DNA of 64,000 nt from Ascoidea rubescens DSM 1968 (GCF_001661345.1 NW_017962918.1:496001-560000); one strand, 5' to 3'; counted from the stretch's first letter, positions 1-11,324 are shown. Translations and numbers: made by a program. Notes: generated from the sequence alone by a model not told the origin.

Positions 1-24
1 TTCACCGTTGATATTGTCAGCCAT
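1..24 (-). CDS. 5' end of an unidentified leftward gene (partial)
   Basis: Read on the minus strand, the window edge begins with an ATG at position 24 and stays open for eight codons to the edge, giving MADNINGE. The start context is good for yeast, with an A-run up to -1 and G at +4. Eight residues are too few to name the product. The 2.1 kb spacer to the right would be its upstream region. It could also be a chance ATG; only the sequence to the left can tell. Confidence 0.4.
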
Positions 25-2151
25 TTTTTATATGATTATGGAATTAAGTAATTATTTTAATATTTAAATGAATATAAAATCTTGAATATAGCTATAATTG
101 ATAAGAAATTGAAAACAAGTTACAAATAACAAACTAGTGATAGTAACTGAATGATGAATAGATTATTGATATTGAAAACTTTCAGTGCTTTTTCTCTCAT
201 TCGATTTTGAGAAATATGATAACATTTATATTATTTTAGAAAAAGGTTATTTTAATAAGGATTTCAAATGGAAAGACATTCTAAAGTCAAAATTCTTATT
301 TGTGCCTGTTATATTATAATCAGCAAGACAAAGTAGTAAAAAGATGAATTTAGTGTTCTAAACACATTCACACCTGTGTATTTTTGAATATTTTTAATTT
401 AAAAGCACAGCAAATAACATTTATCTTTGGTTTTTGTTAAAAAAAATACAAAATATGAATTAAAGAAAGTTAGTAATAATGATAAAGATGATGAAAATAG
501 TAGAAATTGTACTAAAAAATACTAATTAAGAACAAGCTTCGTTTATCAATTTTAAACTTTGGTATGGATCTGTTGAGAAAACCATCAGAAAAACAAAATT
601 AATGACAATAACAATATTTGTATCGTCAACTAATCATCAAAAATGTACTCTATATAAATCAAAACCAAAAAAATACAATGAAGTGTTTCGTGATTAATTG
701 GGTTTAGATGCAAAAGAAAGTTGAATTATTAATAAAAACCTGTTCAAAACAAAAGTAAGTTTGAAACACAAAACTCTATTTTTACTGTGAAGAAATCCAA
801 CATCACTCTCGAAAAAAAAGATTTTTTAACAAATTGATAGCCTACAAAGGTAACACAACATCCAATGCTAAAAACACATAGTCGATACTAAAAATTATTT
901 TCAAACAAATGAAAAATTGTGTTTGCTAGCTGAGATTCTTTTTTATCTCTAAGAAGAGGATCTTATTTTAAAGTCAGGGGATAATTTTCCACTAAAAATA
1001 TACTAAATTTCGCACTGCAGATTCTCAAATTTTGTTTTTATCTACAAGATTTTCAAATAAATACAATGAAAATGCAATTTTGGGAGGATGCAATGGTCTT
1101 ACAGTGACCCAGCTGATTTGTCGCTGAAAATTGATTTTGTTTCCTAATCATATTTGCAGTAACTTGAATAGTTTTATTTGGTTTGGCCAGATAAAAATCC
1201 AAATTTCTGTTCCTAGTGAAACAGGTGTTTTCTGGAATTTTCCAGATCTAAAATATCCTGAAATTCGGAATGTTTTAGTTTTCTATTGATAAAAAACCAC
1301 ACATTTTTCACTTGTAACCAATCATAATGCGAAAAGCACTGAGGAGGAGTTGGAGAAAAAAGAGAATGGTTTGAAAACTTCTTTTGCTTTTGAACTATCT
1401 TAGCAAAGAGTAGTATTGTAGCAACAAGTCTAGATTATCAGAACCGTTTTGGGTATTTAAAAATAGAATACACGTCCAGCCAACGAACTTATTTAGCTAG
1501 CTCTTATTTTCACATATTTATCAAGGCTTAATGTCTTGGTTAGAAGATACAATCAAAATATGAAAATTTAAAGTCTTGTTTTTGCCAAATATAAACATAC
1601 CAGTTTATGTTAAATTTACAATAAGGTCAAGATACAAGAAATAGATCAAAATAAAGTTGCTGTAATAACTGATCAATTATACTTTTATTGTTTCAAGCAA
1701 GCAACTGAAACCCCTTGCTATCACAAGATTTCGAAGAGAGACATTCAAAGAGCTGGTTTTCAAAACACAACTCTATGCACACTCAACAGGGCCTGCGTAA
1801 ACACACATGAACACACTGTATCAATGACGGAAAAGTTTTTGGTTCGTATTACTCCGAAACTACGTATACGTGCCTAACGACATCCGCATGCGATGCGCTC
1901 ATGTCAGAACGGTTTCCGTGATTCATTTCTACCCGACCCCTGGGTTTTAGGGCTCTAAAAACAGCAACTCCAAATATGCAAATATTTAATCTAATGTAAT
2001 ATAAGTTAGACCAAAGGGACTTCTCAACAGTGTTTAGGCAAAAGGTTGTAAGGTTTGACATTTTGCTAGATCAGAATTATAATGGTTTTTATTTAGAATC
2101 TGGATTTTAAGATTATTTAATAACAATCATAGCAATTATAACATAGTCACT
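25..2151. other. intergenic spacer, divergent
   Basis: This 2.1 kb AT-rich spacer lies between the partial leftward gene and the rightward RING gene. I see no credible ORF or tRNA. The right part, about 1855-1960, is richer in GC and holds small palindromes (ACGTATACGT near 1864 and CGCATGCG near 1886) and a GGGTTTTAGGG stretch near 1940. It looks like promoter sequence for the gene at 2152, but no factor can be named. Confidence 0.5.
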
Positions 2152-4494
2152 ATGGAGAGCTCTTTAGAATATAAATATGGCTATGACTTACTAGACAGTT
2201 CCGATCCTTTGAAAACATTAGATTATAAAAACTTATCCTACACTTGTCTTCAGAGGAAAAGAAAAACGAGAAAAACTAAGATTAGGAATAATAGAAATAG
2301 TACTATTTACAGTATAAACAACAGTCATGGGCAAGAAAATGATGATAATGATGATGAGGTTGAAAGTGATGATGAGACTGATATAAATAGGTCATATTTT
2401 AATGGGATTAATGTTGATCATTTAATTTGTCCGATTTGCAATTCTATTTTTTTAAAGCCTTATATTACGAAATGTGGGCATACTTTTTGTTATGAGTGTT
2501 TAAGCAAGTCGTTAAAGTCTACAAATAACACTTGTCCAATGGATCGAATTCATTTGGATTTAGCAAAGAATGAAATATTTGCAGGTCCTTTAATCTTAAA
2601 AAATTTGGTGGATGATTTAATTGTAAATTGTTCGAATTTCAAAAGAGGATGTAAATGGTCTGGGTCGAGATTTAATTTGAGATCGCATTTAGTTGATAAT
2701 TGCTCATATACAAGGGTTTATTGTAGTTGCAATAAATTGATAGAAAAACGGTTTATTTCAAAGATTAATTTATTCAAAAAATATAATAAACAAGACAAAG
2801 GTAATCAAAGTAATCATTTGATTGATAATTTAAATCATGATGATTTTAAGATTGATAAAAAATTAGTTGAATTAGAAAAGAAATGCTATCATGAGTTGTT
2901 TAATGATTATTTTAATATAGATTTTGACGATTTTATCAACCAAATTCATTTAATAACTGAAAATAAAGGAGATGAAGAAAAAATAAATATTACTGAAATT
3001 AGCGATAAAATTAGTGATAAAGATCAAACTGACATGACACATATTCTTGATGATAAAGCTATTAGTAAACTGGATTTGGATTATAACTATGGTATTGAAG
3101 ATAGTAGTGAAGATCGGAATAGAAGTGGGTATGAAGAAAAGTTGAAAGAGAATACAATATTGAATGAGTGTGATACATTGAGATGTTCGAATGAGTATCT
3201 AGGGTGTGATTGGGTGTTTAAGATCTATGATGATTATTATTATAAACAGTTTACAAGTGATAGTATTGATAAAGAGATCAGTTCAGTTCAAAAGTATAAA
3301 ATATTAAAAAACCATTTAAAGTACTGTGAGTTTGAGAAGATTAATTTGAGGTTGATTGATAATAAGGAGATAATAAGATGTAAAAATGAGAAAATTGAGA
3401 TATTGGAGAAACGATTCAAGTCATTGATTAAGATATTGCCCAATTTGAATTTGGATCAAGATTATATCAATGATATATTATTAGATGAATTTGGTTCCAA
3501 GAGAAATAATAGTAATAGTAATAGTAATAGTAATAGTAATAGTAATAGTAATAGTAATGGTAATGGTGATGAGAATAATGAGAATAATGAGAATAATGAG
3601 AATAATGAGAATAATGAGAATAATGATAGTGAAGTTAGTTTACAAGATCAAATTCAAGATTTCAGTTATGAATTAATGAAATCATTTTTTTTTAAAGATT
3701 ATAAAGATGAATATATGAGTGGTGATATGAGTGGGGGAATGGATGTTGATATGAATTCGCCAGAAGGTATAGGGATGTTTATCAGGGAGTATCTAATGAG
3801 TAAACAGAACTATATAATTGATATGCAGGAGATGAATGGAGATGGGAACGAGGATCTGAATGGAAATGAGGTTGAGAAGGACAGCGTAAGAAAGAGAATT
3901 GAAGATTCATTCAAAGAAATTTCCAATGAGTTTTATTCGCCAAATATTTTGAAAAACATTATCAAGAATTTAATTGAGGATTACTTGAAATTGAACGAAT
4001 TGAATAAGAGCTGTTTGCGCGAGAATAATGTTTTGAAAGTTAATAATGAGAAATTAATAATAATGTTAAAATTCCAGGAAAATTCAATCAGGAGAAACAT
4101 GATAATTGATAACCAGATGAAGAGAAGGATGGTGCTAAACAGCAATTACAACACAATCAGCCAGTATTTGAATGGGGATGGGTGTGTTGGTTATAATCAC
4201 AGTGATGCTAGTCCTGAGAACCAGGAAAGCCACTATAATCGCCAGGGCAGCGAGAGACCACAGAGACCACAGAGACCCCAAAGACCCCAAAGGTCCCAGA
4301 ACAACAACAGCAGTGCTCTTCCCCGTAATGCTAGCAGTACTAGCAGCACCAGCAATTTCAACAACAAGTCGAGGACCAACAGTGTTGTAGGGCTGGACAG
4401 AGCTCGCTCGAGACTCTCCAGTTTCAGCAGCACCAGCGACAGCGACCTCGAGGGCTTGCAGTTTCAGGTGCACTTGAACCAGTTCAAGCTCTAA
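2152..4494 (+). CDS. RING finger / TRAF-type zinc-finger protein, probable E3 ubiquitin ligase
   Basis: The 780-residue protein has a RING at about residues 93-131: CPIC, then CGHTFC and YEC, closing with CPMD. The last ligand is Asp, not Cys, so it is a C3HC3D RING like that of vertebrate RNF41/NRDP1. A TRAF-type zinc finger follows at about 160-195, with the family pattern of spaced Cys/His around GCKWSG. A second, looser Cys/His segment around GCDWVF lies at about 345-400. Such RING plus TRAF proteins usually bind an E2 and transfer ubiquitin; that role is inferred. The middle carries Ser-Asn and Asn-Glu microsatellite repeats (residues about 450-480). The tail carries RPQ repeats and a Ser/Asn-rich stretch. 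I know of no clear S. cerevisiae counterpart. The start is the first in-frame ATG. Confidence 0.8.
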   Translation: MESSLEYKYGYDLLDSSDPLKTLDYKNLSYTCLQRKRKTRKTKIRNNRNSTIYSINNSHGQENDDNDDEVESDDETDINRSYFNGINVDHLICPICNSIFLKPYITKCGHTFCYECLSKSLKSTNNTCPMDRIHLDLAKNEIFAGPLILKNLVDDLIVNCSNFKRGCKWSGSRFNLRSHLVDNCSYTRVYCSCNKLIEKRFISKINLFKKYNKQDKGNQSNHLIDNLNHDDFKIDKKLVELEKKCYHELFNDYFNIDFDDFINQIHLITENKGDEEKINITEISDKISDKDQTDMTHILDDKAISKLDLDYNYGIEDSSEDRNRSGYEEKLKENTILNECDTLRCSNEYLGCDWVFKIYDDYYYKQFTSDSIDKEISSVQKYKILKNHLKYCEFEKINLRLIDNKEIIRCKNEKIEILEKRFKSLIKILPNLNLDQDYINDILLDEFGSKRNNSNSNSNSNSNSNSNSNGNGDENNENNENNENNENNENNDSEVSLQDQIQDFSYELMKSFFFKDYKDEYMSGDMSGGMDVDMNSPEGIGMFIREYLMSKQNYIIDMQEMNGDGNEDLNGNEVEKDSVRKRIEDSFKEISNEFYSPNILKNIIKNLIEDYLKLNELNKSCLRENNVLKVNNEKLIIMLKFQENSIRRNMIIDNQMKRRMVLNSNYNTISQYLNGDGCVGYNHSDASPENQESHYNRQGSERPQRPQRPQRPQRSQNNNSSALPRNASSTSSTSNFNNKSRTNSVVGLDRARSRLSSFSSTSDSDLEGLQFQVHLNQFKL
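3508..3626 (+). repeat. in-gene AATAGT and GAGAATAAT tandem repeats
   Basis: Two adjoining microsatellites inside the RING gene keep the reading frame. The first is AATAGT-type (Asn-Ser) and runs into GGTAATGGT; the second is a nine-base GAGAATAAT type (Glu-Asn-Asn). They encode a flexible linker and are expected to vary in length between strains. Confidence 0.85.
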
Positions 4495-5174
4495 CCAGTA
4501 AATAGAAATAAAAGTAGACTGCATCCGGTTGTAGAGCCAAAAAGTGCAAGGAGACACAGACAGTTTTGGGCTGGGGGCTGTTGGTGCTGCTGCCTCTGCT
4601 GCCTCTGCTGCTTCTGCTGCCAGCTCTGGCTTTGCCCACAAAACGACAGCTCTGGCTTTGGCCTGCTCGTGCCTATTTCGCTTTTTCTGGGCTATTTGTT
4701 CTGTTTCTGTTTGAGAACAGTTTTCCACCACTGTTGTTTCTTCTGGAGAGAAATTTTTCTTCAGCTCGTTCAGCTCTGTTGCTTCTGCTTCTGCTGCTTT
4801 TGCTACTTCTTCTGCTTCAACTTCTTCTGCTTCTGCTTCTGCTTCTGCTTCTGCTGATCGCTGTCCCTACAGGCCAGAGAAACCTTCCAAGTGCTGAGAA
4901 TCCAGTGCTACACCATCTTGGTTGGATTGGGATCTAGTTCTAATCCTAATCCTAATCCTAATTCTAAATTTAAATTTCAAACAAATACTGGTGCTGTTTC
5001 TTATATCTCGTTCTTTCTTTTTTGAACTCTCTCTTTTTTTATCTCCTGTAGCATCCTTAGCATCCTTTTCTGTGTTCTTCAGCCCTTTTTATCTCTCTTG
5101 TCCTATTCCTTTTCTGCTCCTCTCCTCTTATTCTCCAGCTGCTCAAAGCCTTTATCTACCCACTTCCTCCTAAG
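4495..5174. other. intergenic spacer with CTG/CTT triplet repeats and a pyrimidine-rich leader
   Basis: This 680-base spacer precedes the Gln/Asn-rich gene. About 4575-4625 and 4770-4860 are interrupted CTGCTG/CTTCTG triplet repeats. A short TAATCC repeat occurs at about 4939-4960, and 5010-5170 is strongly pyrimidine-rich, as yeast promoters and leaders often are. Open frames across it in several phases are products of the triplet repeats. Confidence 0.6.
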
Positions 5175-7613
5175 ATGCCCTTAGAAAAACATCGCAAGTC
5201 TGCTTTCTCCAAGAACAAATCAAGAAAAAACTCTTTGACAAACATCAGCAAACCCACTTCGCTTGATCAAAGAGTCAGAAAGAGCAGGAACAACACCAAC
5301 GCAAATATCGCCAGGTACAACAGTGTTCTCGCCAACATTAACCATACCAACAACACCAACATCAATATCAGCAATATCAGCAATATCAGCAACACCAACA
5401 ACATAAATCCTCAAACATCACAGGTAAACGCTGACACCTTAAAGGAGAACAAAATGGGCAATAGTTTCACCTCCATCAACAACACTCCAAACAATATAAA
5501 CCATATCAACCTCAATACCCAAAATTACAATGATCCAGAACATATCGCTTTCAACCACCAAAATGACCACTCAAAGGAAATCCACAAGAGAATCAGAGAG
5601 TTCACTCAAAGAGATAACGTTTTTCTCAACAACAATGCTCAGTCATCTTTATTCCAGCTACTACTGAAGAACCAAATCCAATTACCAAAAATCCAAAATA
5701 TCAACCTAAATCCTCTTCCCACTACTTCCTACGATTATCCCCAAAATAAACCTTTTCAACCTACAAATCCTTTAAACGCCTACAACCTCTACTTGAATGA
5801 CATTATAAACATTGCAAACCTCAACTTGAACTTGAATTTGAACCTCAATGTGCCCTTTTATGAAAACCAAATCACAAACATCCCTTCCTCCTCTTCAAAA
5901 CCTGATCCTTCAAAGGACCTAGATTTCTACTTCAAATACTTATCTAGGCAAAAACAAGCTGAATTTAAAGTTAAACAGGAAAGAATCAAACAGTTTTTAC
6001 AAAAAGAGAAAAAAGTCTTACAACAAGTTGAATTAGAAGAATTAAATAAAATTAACAACAATATCATTATTACTGCTCCTACTAATAATATTACTACCAA
6101 TATTGCCAATACTGCCAATACTGCCAATATCACTAATAATAATACAACCAATACTACAACTAATACTGCTGATAACAATAATCGAGAATCTAGTTTGCCA
6201 CATTTGGTTGAAAATTCTAATGATCCCATTGATTTTGCTAAACTTTCTCAAAATGAAATCCCACCAATTTCAAATCTCATTTTACCTAACCAAAATCCAA
6301 TTGAGAATGAAATCATCACTCAAAAAATTATCGCCTCTTTCCCAATTAATAAAAACAAATCCTTCCAACTGTCTCAATCCTTATTCACTAATAACCGAAA
6401 TAATCTCAACCTTAATCCACAATACCCATACCAACAACCCCAACTTCAATATCAATACCAAACACAACACCAAAATCAGTTTGACTTCCAACCTCAGCCT
6501 CTATACCAATATCAACAACAATATGACCAACAAAACCAAAACCAAAACCAAAACCAAAATCAAAATCAAAATCAATACTCTAATGCCCAACTATACCAAC
6601 AGGCTAACCAGTATCAGATACAGCAATACCCAGATCAAAAAAATATCCAACAGTCTTATCAACAAGCCTACCAACAGGCTTATCAACAATCAAACCAACA
6701 GTCTTACCAACAATTATACCAAAGTAACCAAGAAGCTAATCAAGAAATTTATAGATATGCTTCCCAGCTCCAATACCAACAACCATACCAATACCAATAC
6801 CAATACCAATACCAATATCAGCAACTGCAACCTCAACCTGATATTCAAGCTCAAATTCAAGCCCAAGCCCAGCTCCAATCTCAAATCCAAGCTCAACTCC
6901 AATCTCAAATCCAGTCCCAAATCCAGTCTCAACTCCAATCCCAAATTCAACCTGATGTTCAACCTGATGTTCAAGCTCAGTTTCAATCTAATGCTCAAGT
7001 CGATTCTCAAAATCAGCAACCATTTTCTCCTTCTACTTTACTAAATAATCAACCTATTACAAACCCAACTTCAGAGGTAACCCCTGTCATAACCCCTGCA
7101 ACAACAACACCAACAACATTTACAACAACAAAGACCGCTTTAAACTCTCAAGTCAATATTTCAAATCTCCAAATTATCTCCCAAAACCAAAATCAAAATC
7201 AAAATCAAATTTTGTCTTTTTGCAAATACAAACCTCGATACCAATATCAATGTCCAAATCAAACTTCTGATTTGACTCAAGCACAACAAATACCACTAAT
7301 GCCTTCAACTCAACTTCAACAACAGAAACCAGAACAAATTCAGAATTATGATAAAAATCAATACCAAAATCAAAATCAAAATCAAAATCAAAATCAAAAT
7401 CAAAATCAAAATCAAAATCAAAATCAAAATCAAAATCAAAATCAAAATCAAAATCAATATCAATATCAATATCAAAATTTTCAAAGTCCACCACAATATG
7501 CTATTCAATACACATCTAATAACCAATTTTTTCAAAATCTTGAATTTCAAACTAATAATCAAATGAATCAAAATTATTTGTTTGAACAACAAAATATTCA
7601 ACCTCAGTCCTAA
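5175..7613 (+). CDS. Gln/Asn-rich low-complexity protein
   Basis: This 812-residue protein starts with a basic, Ser-rich segment, then becomes Asn/Thr/Ile-rich. A charged, probably helical stretch lies at about residues 245-285, rich in Lys, Glu and Gln. From about 415 to the end it is dominated by Gln, with YQ, NQ, QAQ and QSQ repeats, including a run of 15 CAAAAT units encoding Asn-Gln. I recognise no domain or family. The composition is prion-like and is common among yeast transcription and RNA regulators, but that is only suggestive. It has long uninterrupted coding and a clear ATG. The repeats also keep the antisense strand open, which should not be annotated. Confidence 0.7.
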   Translation: MPLEKHRKSAFSKNKSRKNSLTNISKPTSLDQRVRKSRNNTNANIARYNSVLANINHTNNTNINISNISNISNTNNINPQTSQVNADTLKENKMGNSFTSINNTPNNINHINLNTQNYNDPEHIAFNHQNDHSKEIHKRIREFTQRDNVFLNNNAQSSLFQLLLKNQIQLPKIQNINLNPLPTTSYDYPQNKPFQPTNPLNAYNLYLNDIINIANLNLNLNLNLNVPFYENQITNIPSSSSKPDPSKDLDFYFKYLSRQKQAEFKVKQERIKQFLQKEKKVLQQVELEELNKINNNIIITAPTNNITTNIANTANTANITNNNTTNTTTNTADNNNRESSLPHLVENSNDPIDFAKLSQNEIPPISNLILPNQNPIENEIITQKIIASFPINKNKSFQLSQSLFTNNRNNLNLNPQYPYQQPQLQYQYQTQHQNQFDFQPQPLYQYQQQYDQQNQNQNQNQNQNQNQYSNAQLYQQANQYQIQQYPDQKNIQQSYQQAYQQAYQQSNQQSYQQLYQSNQEANQEIYRYASQLQYQQPYQYQYQYQYQYQQLQPQPDIQAQIQAQAQLQSQIQAQLQSQIQSQIQSQLQSQIQPDVQPDVQAQFQSNAQVDSQNQQPFSPSTLLNNQPITNPTSEVTPVITPATTTPTTFTTTKTALNSQVNISNLQIISQNQNQNQNQILSFCKYKPRYQYQCPNQTSDLTQAQQIPLMPSTQLQQQKPEQIQNYDKNQYQNQNQNQNQNQNQNQNQNQNQNQNQNQNQNQYQYQYQNFQSPPQYAIQYTSNNQFFQNLEFQTNNQMNQNYLFEQQNIQPQS
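7365..7454 (+). repeat. (CAAAAT)15 in-gene hexamer repeat
   Basis: Fifteen consecutive perfect CAAAAT units encode an uninterrupted Asn-Gln dipeptide tract. It is flanked by CAATAT units, which encode Gln-Tyr and look like diverged copies. The frame is preserved. Confidence 0.9.
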
Positions 7614-8315
7614 AAAAACGTCTTTTAATGACAAAACAAAAAACTCAAACTGTCAAGTCAATAAAAAAATTTATTTTTTTGTAATTATAAAAACTTTTTT
7701 ATGCATTTCAATATTATAGTATATTCTATAAATAAAAGTTAACATTTTATTCCACCTGTCATTAAGCATATTAAAGTATTGAAATAAATTTATTCATCTG
7801 CATCTTTAAAATGGTTTCCTCTTAATTTTTTACTTTTTTTTATTCTTTTTTATTGTTTATTTTATATTTTTTTTTTTGTTTTTAATAATTGTTTTTAATC
7901 TGGTTTTTTATAATTACTTTTATTTTATCTTATCTTATGCATTCATTATTAATTGGTTTAATACAGTCGAATTCCTCATAAAAATTGTCAATTCATTTTT
8001 ATTATTTTTATCATTAGTCTCCCTTGTTTTCCTTTTTTTTTTCTTAGAAATTACTAAAAAATGGACATTTTCACCACTTTAATTTATTTTTTAATCCTAT
8101 AATTCATTACCATACATTTTCTTTTACAAATATATCTTATAATAAGTATTATATTATATTACATTATATTCCATTGAGCCATTTCAAATGTAACATTCGA
8201 TCATTTATAATCATTTATAGTAGTTGATAATAATTGATAATAAATAATACATAATATATAATATATAATGATATGTAGCAGTATTTAATGATTAATGATA
8301 AAGGTAAGAAATTGG
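7614..8315. other. convergent intergenic spacer
   Basis: This 700-base, extremely AT-rich spacer lies between two convergent gene ends. It consists of T-runs and TATA-like stretches (for example 8220-8275) suitable for 3' end formation of both genes. The short open frame near 7876-8082 is low-complexity Phe/Leu/Ile and I do not regard it as a gene. Confidence 0.6.
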
Positions 8316-9533
8316 TTAATCATCTCTCCATTTGACCAATACTTGATCTGTTCTATATTGTTGAGTACATACAGTATCTTCCAAAGAAGTTGTATCACCC
8401 ATTCTGTAAGATAACAAGCCAGCGTGAGCTATCATTATACCATTGTCAATACAAAATCTTTCATCAGTGGCAAAGATGGAACCATTTCTATCACTAACCA
8501 TAATTTTCATCATTTCTTGCAATCTTTCGTTACAACCAACACCGCCAACAATTAAGACCTCATTTGAGTTAACGTGAGCCATTGCTCTCTCTGTTATTTC
8601 AACCAACATTGAAAATAAACATTCTTGCAAAGAAAAACAGAGATCTTCCTGAGTGATGTTTTTTCCAATTAGACTTTTAATGGAGTTGCTTATATTGTTA
8701 TTATTTTTTTTATTATTATTATTTTTATTGTTTTTGTTTTTACTATTTTTTTTGTTTTTGTTTTTACCTTCTTCATTTTGAAGTGGTTTGGCGTTTTTTT
8801 TATTAAATAGAGTGTTTGCAATTTCATCAATGTAAGCCAATATACCACTCATGCTCAAGTCCATTCCCTTGACAGTATAAGGCAATTCAACAAAGTGTTT
8901 GCCCTTTTTAGCCAACTGCTCAATGTTATAACCTGGGGAGGGATCATTGGAGATCTCCAAAGTTCTTGCAAATCTGTCGAGACAGTTACCAATGGCTATA
9001 TCTAATGTTTCACCGAAAATTCTGTATTTTTGTTTCGAATAAGCAATAACTTGAGTGTTTCCACCCGAAACATACAATACCACAGGGTTGTGGGCACCAG
9101 TTATCTCTCTTCCCATCTCAATATGGCCAATGCAGTGGTTCACACCCACCAATGGAATATCCCATAGTAATGAAAGCGTTCTAGCAGCAATAACAACGCT
9201 CTGTAGAGGAGCACCCATTCCAGGACCCTTTGTAAAGCATATCACATCGATGTCGTCTTTACCCAACCTTGCCTCATCAAGAGCCTGCTTGATCAACCGA
9301 ACAACCCAGTTTCTGTGGTGTCTAGCAGTGTCTCTTGGAAGAAACCCTTCACCTGGAGGAGTAATGTAGGTGTCTCTGATGTTGGCAAGCACCTCTGCTC
9401 TGTTGGAGAGCGATAGCTGGCCTGGATGGTGTCGTATGAGGCCCACACCCAACTTGTTGGCAGAGCCCTCAAGTCCAATGGCAACGTAGGAAGATTTCCC
9501 TGGCTTCAAGTGCTGATCCAAGTCGACGACCAT
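8316..9533 (-). CDS. KAE1: Kae1, tRNA N6-threonylcarbamoyladenosine synthase subunit (KEOPS)
   Basis: Kae1 is the catalytic ASKHA-fold subunit of KEOPS/EKC. It transfers threonylcarbamoyl to A37 of ANN-decoding tRNAs and is linked to telomere maintenance. The protein (405 aa from the ATG at 9533) carries the hallmarks: [12 protein letters not shown] at about 20, [15 protein letters not shown] at 59, the metal-binding HCIGHIEMG (His133, His137), VSGGNT at 155, [14 protein letters not shown] and the C-terminal [13 protein letters not shown]. Residues about 244-290 are an Asn/Lys-rich insertion absent from S. cerevisiae Kae1 (386 aa, from memory). An upstream in-frame GTG at 9608 is not a plausible start, because the family N-terminus begins at this ATG. 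It diverges from AIM21 across a 192-base promoter. Confidence 0.97.
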   Translation of the reverse strand: MVVDLDQHLKPGKSSYVAIGLEGSANKLGVGLIRHHPGQLSLSNRAEVLANIRDTYITPPGEGFLPRDTARHHRNWVVRLIKQALDEARLGKDDIDVICFTKGPGMGAPLQSVVIAARTLSLLWDIPLVGVNHCIGHIEMGREITGAHNPVVLYVSGGNTQVIAYSKQKYRIFGETLDIAIGNCLDRFARTLEISNDPSPGYNIEQLAKKGKHFVELPYTVKGMDLSMSGILAYIDEIANTLFNKKNAKPLQNEEGKNKNKKNSKNKNNKNNNNKKNNNNISNSIKSLIGKNITQEDLCFSLQECLFSMLVEITERAMAHVNSNEVLIVGGVGCNERLQEMMKIMVSDRNGSIFATDERFCIDNGIMIAHAGLLSYRMGDTTSLEDTVCTQQYRTDQVLVKWRDD

Positions 9534-9725
9534 TGCAAACAACGTCTGGTGGAGCAAAAGTTGGGACTTGCTTCTAAAAGCTGAAAAAGGCGAGCGAACC
9601 AGCTGCACGGGCGGAATGAGCAGATATAATCAGCACAGATAAACAGCACAGATAAACAATACAAGACACAAGATACCACTGATATCCAGCACTTCGAACA
9701 CTGACACCAGACACAGACAGCAGAT
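9534..9725. promoter_or_regulatory. KAE1/AIM21 bidirectional promoter region
   Basis: Only 192 bases separate the KAE1 ATG (minus) from the AIM21 ATG (plus), so one short region must serve both. It holds AGATAAACA-type repeats around 9637-9660. No specific factor site is assigned. Confidence 0.6.
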
Positions 9726-11324
9726 ATGGACAGAGACCATCCTAAGATCCCTCAAAGACCCACAAAGTCCAAGGTATGTTTGTTTCGGCTTCTCTTTTCC
9801 CACGCTGTCTACTAACTACGGTGCCCCCAGAAACCCTCAATTCCCTCTAGGCGACCATCGAGGAATGCTTCGTTTCCAACCAGCAGCTCCAGTGAGCCAA
9901 TTACCTCGAGGAAAGTTGACTTTTCGTTGGGCTCGTCTATACCCATCATACCGAGCAGACCAGAGAGACCTGATATACCAGAGAGACCAGAGAGACAAGG
10001 CAGACTGCCAGCTTCCACCTCCTCGAACTCGTCCAACTTTTCCAACGCCTCCAGCATTTCAGAGCTTGTGGACCCAACTGACCTCCAATTGCCCCCAACG
10101 TTGAACAGCACCTTGATTAGACAAGATGAAATTCCAAGATTGGGTTCTCCTCAGACTGCTATTCCAGTCAACGAATTAGATCAACAAAGTAGCATGAGAA
10201 AGTCTGGTATTAGAACTTTTAGTAGTGTTTACAACGAGGCTCAAAATAGAAAAAAATTTAGAAACGTTGTTGAAAACGATAATGATAACGATAACGATAC
10301 TGATAACGATAGTTTTGCTTTTAATCTACCCAGAAAGATTCATACCGATTCAAGTATTAATTACTACAATAATAAAAATTCTTCAAATTTGTCGATTAAT
10401 ATCCATCCAGCTGATTCTGAGTTGGTTGAAGAAGATGAAATTGTTTACAAAAAAGTCGTCCAAAATGAGAATAAAGTTACTAATAGCACCAACATCTTAA
10501 ATGGGATGAATAAAAGCGATAATGAAGAAATTGATACCGATAATAAAGAAAAAGAGTTGCAGAATATGCATAAAATCAAAAGAGTCGCTACACCATTCAC
10601 TCTTCACAACAACCTATCCGCAAATTCATTCACTTCTAAATTTAAAACCCCAGAGATTTCCCATAATAAAACTAAAAATGTTCAAAATTTGCAAATAAAC
10701 CACAACTCGTATAATTCAAATGATTTAATTACTCCAATAACATCAAGAATTAAAGAAATCAAGCTTCATGATATTGATAGTGATAAAGATAACGATGATG
10801 ATGATAATGATAATGATAAAGATAACGATGATAAAGATAATGATAATGATGATATTTTAAATCAAAAAAGATATGATGATAATAGCAAATCCCCTTCAAA
10901 ATCTTCTTCATTGTCATTGTATCCGGAACCTCCACGACTCGATATTCGAAAAAATCGGTCAATTGATTCTCCAATTAAGGACTATACAAGTGTTACTCCA
11001 TTTTTAACTGATAAATTCAAAGTTGAAACACCAATTATCAGTTCTCCTAAAAATTTACTAAATCCAAAAAATTTGAACTCGTCAAATTTTATTGATCAGT
11101 TGAATTATAATCTAGACAAACAAAGAGACATTTTAACTGACCAAGACGAAGATGAAGATGAAGATGAAGATGAACATAAAGATAAAGATAAAGATGAACA
11201 TAATGCTATTGTTAAGTACGATATTAATACTGATAATAACAACGATAAAGAAATTCATAAAGTATACAGCGGTGAGAAGAAAGAACCTGTATTATTAATT
11301 CCCAAAAGACCTAGAAAAGCAGTA

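Noticed and set aside
140-240. C-box-like ATGATGA near 148 and again near 490, possible C/D snoRNA
   Set aside because: No CTGA D-box with a terminal stem lies at the expected distance.
425-1611. 5' untranslated intron for the leftmost gene (GTATGT at about 1611 and TACTAAC at about 474 on the minus strand)
   Set aside because: Both motifs exist but 1.1 kb apart in AT-rich DNA, where chance matches are likely; no exon evidence.
4135-4937. Ala-rich minus-strand and Leu-rich plus-strand frames near 4.1-4.9 kb
   Set aside because: They are readings of the CTG/CTT triplet repeats and of the RING gene on other frames.
7174-7634. Long Asp-Phe and Leu-Ile repeat frames antisense to the Gln/Asn gene
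   Set aside because: A hexamer repeat without stops keeps all phases open; these are shadows.
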